From Pseudomonadota bacterium (GTDB lineage: Bacteria > Pseudomonadota > Alphaproteobacteria > Sphingomonadales > Sphingomonadaceae), in the NCBI GenBank assembly GCA_023457895.1, contig JAEXAY010000010.1, positions 121,884 through 185,883 on the forward strand: a stretch of DNA of 64,000 nt, given 5' to 3'. Position numbers and translations under genes: made by a program. The notes under the pieces are model-generated. The model was not told the origin of the DNA. It saw nothing but the letters and a program-made list of their open reading frames with translations, and made no database searches. Shown here one piece after another: positions 49,993 through 59,800 of the stretch (position 1 is the stretch's first letter; the number at the start of each line of letters is the position of its first letter).

Positions 49993-51763
49993 GTTCGATC
50001 ACGCTCTTAATGGCGTCCGCAATATATTGCGGTGGTGCGATGCCGGCGATCTTGTCGAGCAAGCGGCCACTCAAGCGACCCTTTCCAATATCAGCGATCA
50101 TAGCGAGGAGTTGTTCGCCATCGACGGGTTCGCCATCCTTCCAACGCTCAAGGCGGCCGCGGCGGATCGAACCGAACTGTTCAGCTTCGAGGATTTCAAC
50201 TAATGGGTTTAACAGCCCGGGGGTGTTGGCGACTGCGACCTCCAACGTCGTGTCGTTGAGGTAGATTTCCTTTTTCGCCAGCTTCATTCGAAACTCGGCC
50301 GGTTCCCAAGCTTCAGCCATCGCGCGTTTATCAGGACTAATTGGGGCCAGCCCTGATACCACTCGAATAGCGTCGTTGATGTCGAGCGCGCGCTTTATCC
50401 CGAGTGGGGTCTTTCCCGCTATTGGATCCCAGTCGGTGATGACCGAGAATGGGATTTGCAGAGCAGCCGCAAGTTTGACGTATGGCGAGAAATTAACGCC
50501 TCCGACGTTGACAACCGTGATCCCCAGATCGTCCAGATCATGCCCCATGCTGAGAGCGAACGCTGGAAGCAGGGCTTCCTCGGCATCGCCCTCAACGAAG
50601 ATGACGCCCCGCGAAAAGAAAATGTCAGCGCGTGAAGTGTTGAGATAGCGTTGGAGGTCTTCGAGATCGGTCGCCTGGACGGGCAAATGAGCGAGAGCGT
50701 GGGCGGTCGTGCCTTCCTTCCCAGCCCGCAGAAGAACGACCGACTTCAACGACACCACGCTTGCGATGTTTGGCGAGTGTGTCGTGATAATCATCGCGCG
50801 CGCCAGATCGGCGTTCTTGCCGAAGAGTCGGTTAAAGATGCGCCGCTGCAATTGTGGGTGCAGATGGGCCTCGGGCTCTTCGACGCAAAGAACGGTGTAG
50901 TTCCTTTCGTTCTTCTTCCGCCGCCACGAGAACTCAGCCAGCTTCAGGGCGAGAAACGCGAGGTTCGCTGAACCTAGGCTGGCATCAGCCAGATTGCGGC
51001 GCCCTTCGTCGATGAAGAGTGCAATGGAGCGAAACACTCGAAGCGGATCTGATGGCGCGAATGCTAGTTTGGCTTTGATATCGTGCGCATCACCGGACAG
51101 GCCCTCGATTTCCTTTCGGATAGAGGCTTCGAGAGCGGTCACCGGAGCGAGCGCCGTGAGTTTGCTGGTGGCCTCGTTTAGCTTTTCCGCAACGGCGGCT
51201 AGTTCGTCCTTCTCGATAGACGCAAGAGCGTCTTCGAGAAGGGGCCGCAGCGGTGACGAACGCCATGTTCCTAATTCCGCCTCCGCATCGCGAAGCGCAT
51301 GGAGAATATCTAGTGAGATACGCCGTCGGACTTCGGGTCTGACAGCGCGCGTTTCGTCGCCGGCACCAAAAACCTTGAACTCGAAATCGCCCTCGGATTT
51401 GGGCGGGCCCTCCACCTCGGCCTTCTTACGAAAGACATAGCTAAGGCGCGCAATTGCATGATCTTCGGCAGGCCGATGATCGGTAAGCAATGCCACCAAA
51501 GCAGGATCATTGCCCCAATCGCTGAAATCAAGATCAACTTGAACCTCAGGATCGGCCGCGAGATCGCAACCATCGTAGATATCCGAAAGCCTTAACTGCC
51601 GGGCTCGATCAGTCAGGTTGGCATCGAGCACGAGCCGTAGGGCGAAAAGAAAATTGCTTTTCCCCGAGCGGTTCTCGCCCAACAATACAACATTGGGCGC
51701 AAGCTTCACATCGACCGCCGAGAAGTTGCGCAGATTTTTGATCCTTACCCGGCTGAGATACAT
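49985..51763 (-). CDS. gajA: GajA-like OLD-family ATPase/TOPRIM endonuclease (Gabija system)
   Basis: The 592-aa protein has an ABC-type ATPase with Walker A GENRSGKS at 29-36 and Walker B VLCVEEPEAHLHPQ (E295/E296), ITTHSPNIASV as the switch region, and a C-terminal TOPRIM domain with E391 in FVEGDAEEALLP and D444/D446 in ITDWDP. GajA is a site-specific DNA-nicking enzyme held off by nucleotides and released on infection. MYLSRVRIKNL at 51763 is taken as the start because GGGAGGGG lies just upstream. Length and domain order agree with GajA. Confidence 0.88.
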   Translation of the reverse strand: MYLSRVRIKNLRNFSAVDVKLAPNVVLLGENRSGKSNFLFALRLVLDANLTDRARQLRLSDIYDGCDLAADPEVQVDLDFSDWGNDPALVALLTDHRPAEDHAIARLSYVFRKKAEVEGPPKSEGDFEFKVFGAGDETRAVRPEVRRRISLDILHALRDAEAELGTWRSSPLRPLLEDALASIEKDELAAVAEKLNEATSKLTALAPVTALEASIRKEIEGLSGDAHDIKAKLAFAPSDPLRVFRSIALFIDEGRRNLADASLGSANLAFLALKLAEFSWRRKKNERNYTVLCVEEPEAHLHPQLQRRIFNRLFGKNADLARAMIITTHSPNIASVVSLKSVVLLRAGKEGTTAHALAHLPVQATDLEDLQRYLNTSRADIFFSRGVIFVEGDAEEALLPAFALSMGHDLDDLGITVVNVGGVNFSPYVKLAAALQIPFSVITDWDPIAGKTPLGIKRALDINDAIRVVSGLAPISPDKRAMAEAWEPAEFRMKLAKKEIYLNDTTLEVAVANTPGLLNPLVEILEAEQFGSIRRGRLERWKDGEPVDGEQLLAMIADIGKGRLSGRLLDKIAGIAPPQYIADAIKSVIERA

Positions 51764-51898
51764 CGGCCCCTCCCTTTCTGGCATGATAGCCGTTAGTAGA
51801 TAGGATTCCATCTCAAACCGGCGCCGAAGCGCTTCAGGTCTTCTACCTAACCTTGTGAGGGGAGAATTTTGCCGCGGTCTGCTGGTATGCTGACCGCA

Positions 51899-52234
51899 TT
51901 AGAAAGCGCCTTGCCGGACCTCTGTTTCCCCCTTCGCGATCGGCAGGTTTTGGTTTGAAGCGACACTCGACACTGCTGGTCTGACCGACCGGGTCTGGTC
52001 GACACTCGCCGTAACGTGCTTCATGAAGAACCTGCCTGCGTCTGTTAACCGAACGCTCGCGCATGGCGCACAACAGCAGGATAACATGGCTATTTTCAGC
52101 GCTTTCACAGGCGTGCTGACGCTCGACTGGCTGACGCCGAGTGCCTTGGCCGCATCCCGAAAATTTAGATGCTCGGCGACAGCGATGAACTGAACAACGG
52201 AATGGCGGTATCCTGACAGGCAGCATACCGCCAT
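51899..52234 (-). pseudogene. Decayed LysR-family regulator next to floR
   Basis: The N-terminal LysR HTH is visible (FIAVAEHLNFRDAAKALGVSQSSVS), and so is SVRLTDAGRFFMKHV. Between them the frame is wrong (KIAMLSCCCAPCA), while the next frame gives the expected-looking ENSHVILLLCAMRERS, so two frameshifts compensate each other. The effector domain is gone. A lysR gene is the usual downstream neighbour of floR on ISCR2-type units. Confidence 0.8.
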
Positions 52235-52276
52235 TCACTTGGTTTCGATAGTTAGTGCGCCGCTACTAATCCTCGG

Positions 52277-53491
52277 TCAGACGACTGGCGACTTCTCGGT
52301 GACAGTCCCACGGAGCCGAAGGAGCGCCAGCCCCGACGACACCAGCACGGCCATCACCGCAGCATAACAGATCACCGGCCAGGCTGTGTCGCCGTTCAAC
52401 AGCGTCACCGCCAACGTTCCTGCAATGCTGACGATCAGGCTTTGGACGCAGAAGTAGAACGCGACCGCTGATCCTGCGATGTCGTCAAACTCTGCCAAAG
52501 CGCCGTTCGCGGTAACAGACACCGTGAGAACAATACCGACCGCAACAACCCACATCGGCATGATGAAGCTGAAAAAGGACGGCGATCCGAATAGTTCGCC
52601 AACCCCCAACAGGACCGCACCGCAAACGAGCAGTGCCATCCCGCGCGCCACGCATCCCGCGATGCCCCATCTGGCGACAAAGGACTTCGCGAAGCGGGTT
52701 GTCACGATCATGACAAGCGCGACAGTGGCGAAGGCCAAGCTGAATCCGATCTCGGAATATTCCGCTTGGCCTATGAGCACACGGGGAGCCGTCGAGAAGA
52801 AGACGAAGAAGGTGCCCATACCGGCGCTAAAGCCGACGGTGTAAACCCAGAAAGCCGGACTTGCGAAGATCGGCAAAACAGATCTGCGTGTTTTGGCTTG
52901 ATCTAACGGGCAGGTTTCATGCCACCTGAAACTCGCATTCAGGAGAGCAAGCATCGCCAGTACGGCCAATGTGATGAATATCGCCTGCCATCCCAAAAAT
53001 TTGCCGATCAATGCGCCCGCGATCGGGCCAAGCGCGGGCACGAACGCCAGCATCGAACTGAAAAGGCCGTAGATGACGGCGCCATCGGGACGATTGGCGT
53101 ATACGTCGCGCACGGTCGCAAAGGTGGCCACCAGCATCGCCGATGCTCCAACCGCCTGAACCAGACGGAAAGCGACAAAGGCCAATGCAGTCGAAGAACA
53201 AGCCGCTCCCAGGGATGCAACAACGAACATCGCCGCGCCCGCAAGCAGAACTGGCCGCCGCCCTATGCGGTCCGAGAGTGGTCCAAAGATCACTTGGCCC
53301 ACGCCGAGCATCACCATGTAGAGGCTCAACGTGAGTTGGATTATGGAAGGAGTCGTGTCCAGGATGTCCGGCATCGCTGGAACAACTGGTAGATAAATAT
53401 CCATCGCCAGCGAAGCGAGGATGTCGAAAGGCGCCATAAGCAGCAGTGCTGCTGGCAGCGTATAGGCCCACGCGGGGCGTGTGGTGGTCAT
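52277..53491 (-). CDS. floR: Florfenicol/chloramphenicol exporter FloR
   Basis: The 404-aa protein has the exact length and sequence style of FloR: MTTTRPAWAYTLPAALLLMA, LASLAMDIYLPVVPAMPDIL, the MFS motif FGPLSDRIGRRPVLL, FATVRDVYANRPDG, FASPAFWVYTVGFSAGMGTF and the C-terminal GTVTEKSPVV. It is a 12-helix proton-driven exporter of the DHA1/CmlA group that removes florfenicol and chloramphenicol. Some positions differ from the clinical FloR sequence as I recall it, so it is a variant. It lies on its own between Gabija and the methylase-helicase module; no transposase is left beside it. Confidence 0.92.
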   Translation of the reverse strand: MTTTRPAWAYTLPAALLLMAPFDILASLAMDIYLPVVPAMPDILDTTPSIIQLTLSLYMVMLGVGQVIFGPLSDRIGRRPVLLAGAAMFVVASLGAACSSTALAFVAFRLVQAVGASAMLVATFATVRDVYANRPDGAVIYGLFSSMLAFVPALGPIAGALIGKFLGWQAIFITLAVLAMLALLNASFRWHETCPLDQAKTRRSVLPIFASPAFWVYTVGFSAGMGTFFVFFSTAPRVLIGQAEYSEIGFSLAFATVALVMIVTTRFAKSFVARWGIAGCVARGMALLVCGAVLLGVGELFGSPSFFSFIMPMWVVAVGIVLTVSVTANGALAEFDDIAGSAVAFYFCVQSLIVSIAGTLAVTLLNGDTAWPVICYAAVMAVLVSSGLALLRLRGTVTEKSPVV

Positions 53492-53919
53492 GAGGGATCA
53501 TCCGCTCGATAAGGATACCGGGCAGCGTCTGCTCGTCAGCAATCAGATGGGATTGGTCTTACAGAGCGCCGCAACAACAATTTTGCTGTTGCGGCTTACT
53601 TGTCTGCTGACTTGGAACTTCCCATGCTGATGACTCCACGATTACGAAAATGAATTTATGTCTCCTATCGGATTACCTATTGCATCGCAATGCGGTGTCG
53701 TCGGCTCCTAGCGCCCCCCCCCTTTGCCATCCCACCGCCACGGCACCGATCGCCCTGCGCGCGAACAGGCAGGCGGCTCAACAGAATGGAAATGACGGGT
53801 TCCCGCGGGAGCGAGCATTTACGCACTAGCAAGAAACGGCTTGAGTTAGTCGCAAGCGGACACAAGTAAGGAAGCAGCTGACCGGCAGGCCTCGAGGCTT
53901 CACGACTACGATCAGCATT
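53492..53919. other. 428-bp upstream region of floR
   Basis: No gene is supported. The part next to floR carries the hairpin listed separately. A run of C (about 53,715) and GC-rich triplets follow further upstream. It may hold the remains of the unit that delivered floR. Confidence 0.4.
53568..53595 (-). promoter_or_regulatory. Hairpin in the floR leader
   Basis: GCCGCAACA and TGTTGCGGC form a perfect 9-bp stem with a 10-base loop, 77 nt upstream of the floR ATG. It could be an attenuator or part of a promoter; there is no T-run. Confidence 0.4.
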
Positions 53920-54360
53920 TCATGCGCGAGCAAGGCTGGAGGCCGCAGGGTCGGTTACCGCTATGCCAGCAACACGCAAAAACGCCGTCACGCCCACAGC
54001 GACCGCGCCAATCACCGAAAAGATGATCTGCCAGGTTTCGGACGGCATCATGTGTTTAACGATGCCGAGCGTCGCATGAAAACCGGCCACACCGGCCGGT
54101 GCGACAAAGGCAAGCGCGATCAAAAGTCGAGCCCAGATCTGTCGGACCAGCATGAGCAGGCCCTGACCAACCGCCAGCGTCAGTCCGGCGGCAACCAGGC
54201 CGATGAGTATGGCCCCCAGCCATCCCGCGCCCGTGCCATAGGCCCAGGTGCCGGCATTGAGGCCGATGAACAAAGGCAGCGCGAAAACCGCAAGGTTGAA
54301 CAGCAGCCAGCACATGGTGCCGATGGCCGCGATGGACACAAGAATCCCGAGAACGATCAT
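53920..54360 (-). CDS. Hypothetical inner membrane protein (146 aa)
   Basis: ATG 54360 follows GGAGACACCACC. The product has four or five hydrophobic segments: MIVLGILVSIAAIGTMCWLL, FALPLFIGLNAGTWAYG, GAILIGLVAAGLTLAVGQG, ARLLIALAFVAPAGVAGF, IIFSVIGAVAVGVTAFLRV. No catalytic or family motif is recognised. It follows the DUF2493 gene on the same strand after a terminator, so it has its own promoter. Confidence 0.65.
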   Translation of the reverse strand: MIVLGILVSIAAIGTMCWLLFNLAVFALPLFIGLNAGTWAYGTGAGWLGAILIGLVAAGLTLAVGQGLLMLVRQIWARLLIALAFVAPAGVAGFHATLGIVKHMMPSETWQIIFSVIGAVAVGVTAFLRVAGIAVTDPAASSLARA

Positions 54361-54493
54361 GGTGGTGTCTCCGTGCAATGGGTTGAACGGTTGCGCCTTC
54401 CACCACCACCATGACGCAAAGCGGAATATAGCATGAACATGGCGCCTTGCGCGAGCCGGAATGATCGGTGGTTTCGGCCATCCGGCTCATGGC

Positions 54494-54521
54494 AAGGAAA
54501 AGGCAGCGCTCACGCGCTGCC
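54494..54521 (-). terminator. Terminator overlapping the DUF2493 stop codon
   Basis: On the reverse strand GGCAGCGC, loop GTGA, GCGCTGCC, then TTTTCCTT. The TGA stop of the gene is inside the loop. Confidence 0.8.
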
Positions 54522-55436
54522 GGTTCCGAAGCGATAGACCGGGATGCCCAGCTTGCGGGCCTTGTCGCCAAGGTTGTCCTGAATGCCGGTGCCCGGGAAG
54601 ATGATGACCCCGATCGGCATGGTGCCGAGCATCTGGTCGTTACGCTTGAAGGGCGCGGCCTTGGCGTGTTTGGTCCAGTCGGGCTTGAAAGCGACCTGTG
54701 CGACCTTGCGGTTATTGGCCCAGGTGGCCGCGATGCGTTCAGCGCCTTTGGGCGATCCACCGTGCAGCAGCACCATGTCCGGGTGCTTGGCGTGGACCTG
54801 ATCAAGTTTGGCCCAGATCGTCCGGTGATCGGTGGTGTCGCCGCCCGAAAAGGCGATCTTCGGCCCGGCGGGCAGCAGCACCTCGTTGTCAGCCCGACGT
54901 TTTGCGGCGAGAAAATCGCGGCTGTCGATCTTGGCAGAGGTCATCTGGCGATGGTTGACCCGTGAGCCGGAGCGCTGTGACCAGGGGGTGCCGGTGGTGC
55001 GCAGATAGATGTCGGCGGCAGTTTCACGGAAGGTCTCCATGCTGTCGCGGCGCTCGATCAGGCTTTGCCCGGCGCCGATCAGCGTCTCCAGCTGGACGGA
55101 CTTGACCTCGCTGCCGTCCTGTTCGCGCTGAAGGCGCTTTTGTGCCTGCTCGTTATCGTCGAGTTTGCGTTCGATCCGCTCGACGGCGCGGTGGAAGGTG
55201 TTGACGGTGGACCAGAGGATTTCATCGAGGTCGAAATCGAGGCTGGTGTCGGCCATGGTGGAAATGAGGGCGTCGAAGATGTCGGAGACCGCACTTTGGA
55301 TGACGTGATCCTCGGGCGTGATGCGGGGATCGGCCTCGTCTTCGGACGGGCGGTAGCCATGGAGTTCAAGTTCTTCGATGGCATGGCCGGTCGGGGACGT
55401 GCTGTGATCGGGTTCAAATTCGTCTTGCGCGTACAT
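54510..55436 (-). CDS. DUF2493 (SLOG-superfamily) protein with helical N-terminal domain
   Basis: The 308-aa product begins MYAQDEFEPDHSTSPTGHAI. A helical region (45-150; AVSDIFDALISTMADTSLDFDLDEILWSTVNTFHRAVERIERKL) contains a coiled coil. The DUF2493 domain occupies 200-308: KIAFSGGDTTDHRTIWAKLDQVHAKHPDMVLLHGGSPKGAERIAATWANNRKVAQVAFKPDW...GVIIFPGTGIQDNLGDKARKLGIPVYRF. SLOG proteins bind nucleotide-like ligands, and several act in defence signalling or DNA uptake. GAAGGA precedes the start. Confidence 0.85.
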   Translation of the reverse strand: MYAQDEFEPDHSTSPTGHAIEELELHGYRPSEDEADPRITPEDHVIQSAVSDIFDALISTMADTSLDFDLDEILWSTVNTFHRAVERIERKLDDNEQAQKRLQREQDGSEVKSVQLETLIGAGQSLIERRDSMETFRETAADIYLRTTGTPWSQRSGSRVNHRQMTSAKIDSRDFLAAKRRADNEVLLPAGPKIAFSGGDTTDHRTIWAKLDQVHAKHPDMVLLHGGSPKGAERIAATWANNRKVAQVAFKPDWTKHAKAAPFKRNDQMLGTMPIGVIIFPGTGIQDNLGDKARKLGIPVYRFGTGSA

Positions 55437-55782
55437 TGGGATGCGTCCTTCGGCTGGACCGCGACCGTCGCGGCCTTCGTGGCGACGACAAGCCCACGGG
55501 CGCTCCGGCCGGGCAGCCCGAGTCTTTTGGCGAGGGCCTTGATGGCAAAGCCCGGCTGATTTGTTTCGCGCTGTAAAGGCGGGGGAGACGGGGTCCCCAC
55601 GCGACCTGTCGCGTGGGGTGGCGGGCCGCCGACGGAAATCAGTCGGGCGCCGCCATTGCCGGGACGGAGCGTTTGTGGGCCGCTCGCCCTCTCGGAAGGC
55701 CAAGGCGCGGTCCCCCTGCCGATGGCGATGTAGCCTATGCGCATGACAGGAGCGGAGATATCCGATCACCACCCCGTACCGG
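55437..55782. other. 346-bp leader between Toprim and DUF2493 genes
   Basis: No gene is supported. It contains hairpin B and GC-rich sequence, and probably the promoter of the DUF2493 gene. Confidence 0.4.
55595..55618 (-). other. Leader hairpin B (10-bp perfect stem)
   Basis: CCCCACGCGA, loop CCTG, TCGCGTGGGG, with the same GGGGT and TGG flanks as hairpin A at 47385. It lies 159 nt upstream of the DUF2493 start. Two stem pairs differ from hairpin A by compensatory change. Confidence 0.7.
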
Positions 55783-56820
55783 CTATGCCATTGCGGCCAT
55801 GAACCGGCTGACGTCCTCGGGAGCGATCTGCACCCGGATTTGCGCCCGAAGCGCATCCAGTCCGCGCGCGGTGAGATCCTCGTTGAAATCCCCCAGCATG
55901 GGCGAGAGCGTGATCGCCTCGATCCCGGCTGTCATGGCCCGGTCCACCAGGTTGTCCCGCGCACTGTCGCCTGCCGGATCGTTGTCGCACACGATATAGA
56001 GCCTGCGCAGATGGGCCGGGAACTGGACGGCCGAGAGATGTCCCGCCGAGAGTGCGGAGATCATCGGCATCATGGGCAGAACCTGCCGCAGCGACAGGAT
56101 GGTCTCGATGCCTTCCCCTGCTGCAAGCACATCCTGCGGATCGCCAAACCTGACGGCGTGCCCGAGCAGGTCTCCCATCGCCTTCCTCGGCGGATCGACA
56201 GGTGCCTTGCCGGAGCCGTCTCGTCTGAGCCAGGTGCGATGCGCGCCGGTGATCCTGCCATCGAGGTCGGTGACGGCAGCGATCAAGGCAGGCCAGGTCT
56301 CGGTCGGCCCATCGTCCTCGGGCCGCCAGTAGCAGTTCGGATGGAAACGCAGATTTGCGGTTCCGCACAAATCCGTAATGCCGCGTCTGCGTAAATACGT
56401 GCCTGCGGTACTGCCGATCAGCGGCTGCGTCATGTGCCAGAGGCGGCGTGCCGCTTCTGATGATCCCGATGGTGCTGGCGTTCGGGGCGGACGGAATTGC
56501 GGCAGCGGTTCGATCTGCGGCAGGCTCAGGAAACGCCTCGCCTCATTGGCAACGTCTGCAAAATCAATCAGGCCAAGCGAATCCCGGATCACGTCCAGCA
56601 GATCGCCATGCTCGCCCGTGGCCGAGTCCTGCCATTTTCCGGCAAGGCCTTTGGCGCTGTCGTGAAGGCGGACGAACATGGAGCGGCCAGCCGTGTTTCT
56701 GACATCGCCAACCTGCCAGTAATTGCCCTGCTTGCGCCCGTTGGAGAGATAGTGGCGGCACACCGCCTCGGCCTGTCGGCCGAGACGCTGCGCCAGTTCG
56801 GTGGCGTTGAGACGGGCCAT
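55783..56820 (-). CDS. Toprim-domain protein (plasmid primase-like)
   Basis: The 345-aa protein has an N-terminal DUF7146/zinc-less primase-like region (ELAQRLGRQAEAVCRHYLSNGRKQGNYWQVGDVRNTAGRSMFVRL, GKWQDSATGEHGDLLDVI), a middle part LRRRGITDLCGTANLRFHPNCYWR, and a C-terminal Toprim: VLAAGEGIETILSL and LYIVCDNDPAGD. Such proteins probably make primers or bind nucleic acid during establishment of mobile elements. Its ATG overlaps the stop of the methylase-helicase gene as TGATG. Confidence 0.85.
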   Translation of the reverse strand: MARLNATELAQRLGRQAEAVCRHYLSNGRKQGNYWQVGDVRNTAGRSMFVRLHDSAKGLAGKWQDSATGEHGDLLDVIRDSLGLIDFADVANEARRFLSLPQIEPLPQFRPPRTPAPSGSSEAARRLWHMTQPLIGSTAGTYLRRRGITDLCGTANLRFHPNCYWRPEDDGPTETWPALIAAVTDLDGRITGAHRTWLRRDGSGKAPVDPPRKAMGDLLGHAVRFGDPQDVLAAGEGIETILSLRQVLPMMPMISALSAGHLSAVQFPAHLRRLYIVCDNDPAGDSARDNLVDRAMTAGIEAITLSPMLGDFNEDLTARGLDALRAQIRVQIAPEDVSRFMAAMA

Positions 56821-59800
56821 CAGGCGGCCTCCCGCTCACCGATGCGTTCGACCGGGAAACGGTCGAACAGCTTACCGATGATTTCCGGTCCCGATGCGCC
56901 GATCGGCACAAAGAAACGCAGCTTCCACGAGATGATCTCGCTGAAGAGACCATAGGCCCGAAGTCGCTCGCGCATGGCATCGCTAAAGCCGGTCAGTTCG
57001 ATCCGGTTGGCGCCCATGACGCGGACGCGGCGCAGTTGCAGTCCCTCGGCAAGATCGAGGATCGTGCGGCCTTCTGTCAGGGCGGCATAGGCCGCATCCG
57101 GTGTCAGGCTGCTGCTGACACCACTGGTTGCAGCATTGGCAGCCCATGCGGGCGACACACGGCGACCAATAATGCGCTCGCCTTCATCGGTCTGGAGCCG
57201 ATAGACGCGAGAGGAATCCTGCGGCAGGCGCTTCCAGATTGGCAGCAGCAGCCCCGTCACCATATGCAGAATGCTGTCGGTGAACTCCGGCACCTCGGCC
57301 AGTTCCGTGTTCCAGGCCGATGCGAATACGGCGCGGTCGGCCTCGACCCAATGGGTGTCCCCCATCATGCGCACCGGAATATTCATTGCCTCCATCGGCC
57401 GGATCAGCCGGACGCGCCGTTCGATCTCGCCATCATCCAGCATGACGCTGGTGGTCGGGATCTGGACAGCGGCGCGACCGGAACGTTCGTTGAGCAGCAA
57501 CTTCGCGCGCGGATCATCCAGTTCCGCCAGAGCCGCATCCAGCGTCACCGGCTGATTGCGCTTGCGTTCGGTCAGGGTCATGAGCCGGGTTTCTGCTCCG
57601 GTGCCCGGATGGGTGTGGATTACCTGCCGGTCGGTGACGATGAAGCTTTCAGCACGCAGCGTTTCCAACCCCATGTCATAGGTGCCGGATACAATCGCTC
57701 CGTCGATCCGGGCTTGCAAAAGCTGCTCGAAGTCGTCGAACAGGATGCCCTGAAGTTCGATGGTGAGCGCCAGCAGGCGGTTCAGGAAGGTGGTGATTGG
57801 TGGCAGATCGTCCTTGATGCCATTCGAGTCCATCAGCTTGAGGCCGGTGGCGGATTCAAACCGTTCCAGCGGGCAACCCTCGACCTTGCCGCGCACGATC
57901 AGAAGATAGAGCTGGCGCAGCGCATCACGGGCGTAAGGGCTTTCCAGATTGTCCTCGGGACGGAACAACCCCTGACCACCGGTCTGGCGCTGTCCGCGGG
58001 TGATCGCACCCAGCGTATCGAGGCGGCGGGCGATGGTCGAAAGGAAGCGCTTCTCGGCTTTCACATCCGTGGCGATTGGGCGGAACAGTGGCGGCTGCGC
58101 CTGATTGGTGCGGTTGGTGCGGCCCAGCCCCTGAATGGCGGCATCGGCTTTCCAGCCCGGCTCCAGCAGATAGTGAACCCGCAGGCGCTGGTTCCGCGCG
58201 GAAAGCTCGGCATGATAGCTGCGGCCCGTGCCGCCGGCGTCGGAGAAGACCAGGATACGCTTCTGGTCATCCATGAAGGCCGCGGTCTCGGCGAGATTGG
58301 CCGAGGGTGCACGGTTCTCGACCGCAAGACGTGCCGAAGCACCTTCACCCTTGCGAATGATGCGGCGCGAACGTCCCGTGACTTCGGCCACCACATCCGT
58401 CCCGAAGCGCTGCACGATCTGATCGAGCGCTCCCGGAACGGGTGGCAGAGACCCAAGATGCTCAAGCATCTCGTCGCGGCGTGCCACAGCTTCGCGGCTT
58501 TCAACGGGCTGGCCATCGCGGAAAACCGGCCGTGACGAGAGGTTCCCCTCGCTGTCGGTGAAGGGCTCGTAAAGCTGGACCGGGAAGGAATGCTGCAAAT
58601 ACGAGCCTACGTACTCCCTCGGGGTGACATCGACGGAAATGTCATTCCATTCCTCGGTCGGGATTTCGGCAAGGCGCCGTTCCATCAGCGCTTCGCCTGT
58701 GGAGACGATCTGAATGACGGCAGCATGGCCCGCCTTCAGATCGCCCTCGATGGACCGGATCAGGGTTGGGGTTTTCATGGAGGTGAGCAGATGGCCGAAG
58801 AAGCGCTGCTTGGTGGACTCGAACGCCGAACGCGCCGCCGACTTGGCCTGCCGGTTCAGTGTACCCTCACTGCCGGTGATATTCGCGGCTTCCATCGCCG
58901 CGTCGAGATTGTTGTGGATCACGGAAAACATTGCAGCATAGGCATCGTAGATGCGCCGCTGCTCGTCGCTGAGCTGATGTTCGAGCAGTTCATATTCGAC
59001 GCCCTCATAGGAAAGCGACCGCGCGGTATAGAGACCGAGGGAGCGCAGATCGCGGGCCAGCACTTCCATGGCCGCCACGCCGCCGGCCTCGATCGCCTCG
59101 ACAAATTCAGCCCGGGTTGCGAACGGGAAATCCTCGCCGCCCCAGAGGCCGAGGCGCTGTGCATAGGCAAGGTTGTGGACGGTGGTCGCACCGGTGGCTG
59201 AGACATAGACCACGCGCGCATCGGGAAGTGCGTGCTGGAGCCGCAGGCCCGCGCGACCCTGCTGCGAGGCGGCGACGTCGCCGCGTTCTCCCTTGCCACC
59301 ACCGGCATTCTGCATGGCATGGCTCTCATCGAAGATGATGACCCCATCGAAATCTGATCCCAGCCATTCCACGATCTGACGGACGCGCGAAACCTTTTCG
59401 CCGCGCTCGTCGGAACGTAGCGTGGCATAGGTGGTGAACAGGATGCCTTCCGTGAGCGTGATCGGCCGGCCTTGCGGGAACCGCGACAAAGGCGTGACCA
59501 GCAAGCGTTCCATGCCGAGTGCTGACCAGTCGCGCTGTGCATCCTCGATCAGCTTGTCGGATTTGGAGATCCAGACCGCCTTGCGACGACCGCGCAGCCA
59601 ATTGTCGAGGATGATCCCGGCCGACTGGCGGCCCTTGCCGGCACCAGTGCCGTCGCCCAGCATAAAGCCGCGGCGAAAGCGGATCGCTCCAGCAGCATCC
59701 TCGGCTGCGGCACTCACATGGTCGAAATGCTCATCCACCGTCCAGGAACCAGCCAGATGACCGGCATGGGCATCGCCTGCATAGATCACGGTCTCCAACT

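Noticed and set aside
53677..53865. A 62-codon minus-strand frame upstream of floR
   Set aside because: It crosses a long C run and has no ribosome site or recognisable content.
57036..58535. A 499-codon plus-strand frame inside the methylase-helicase gene
   Set aside because: The opposite strand encodes conserved helicase sequence; this frame has random composition.
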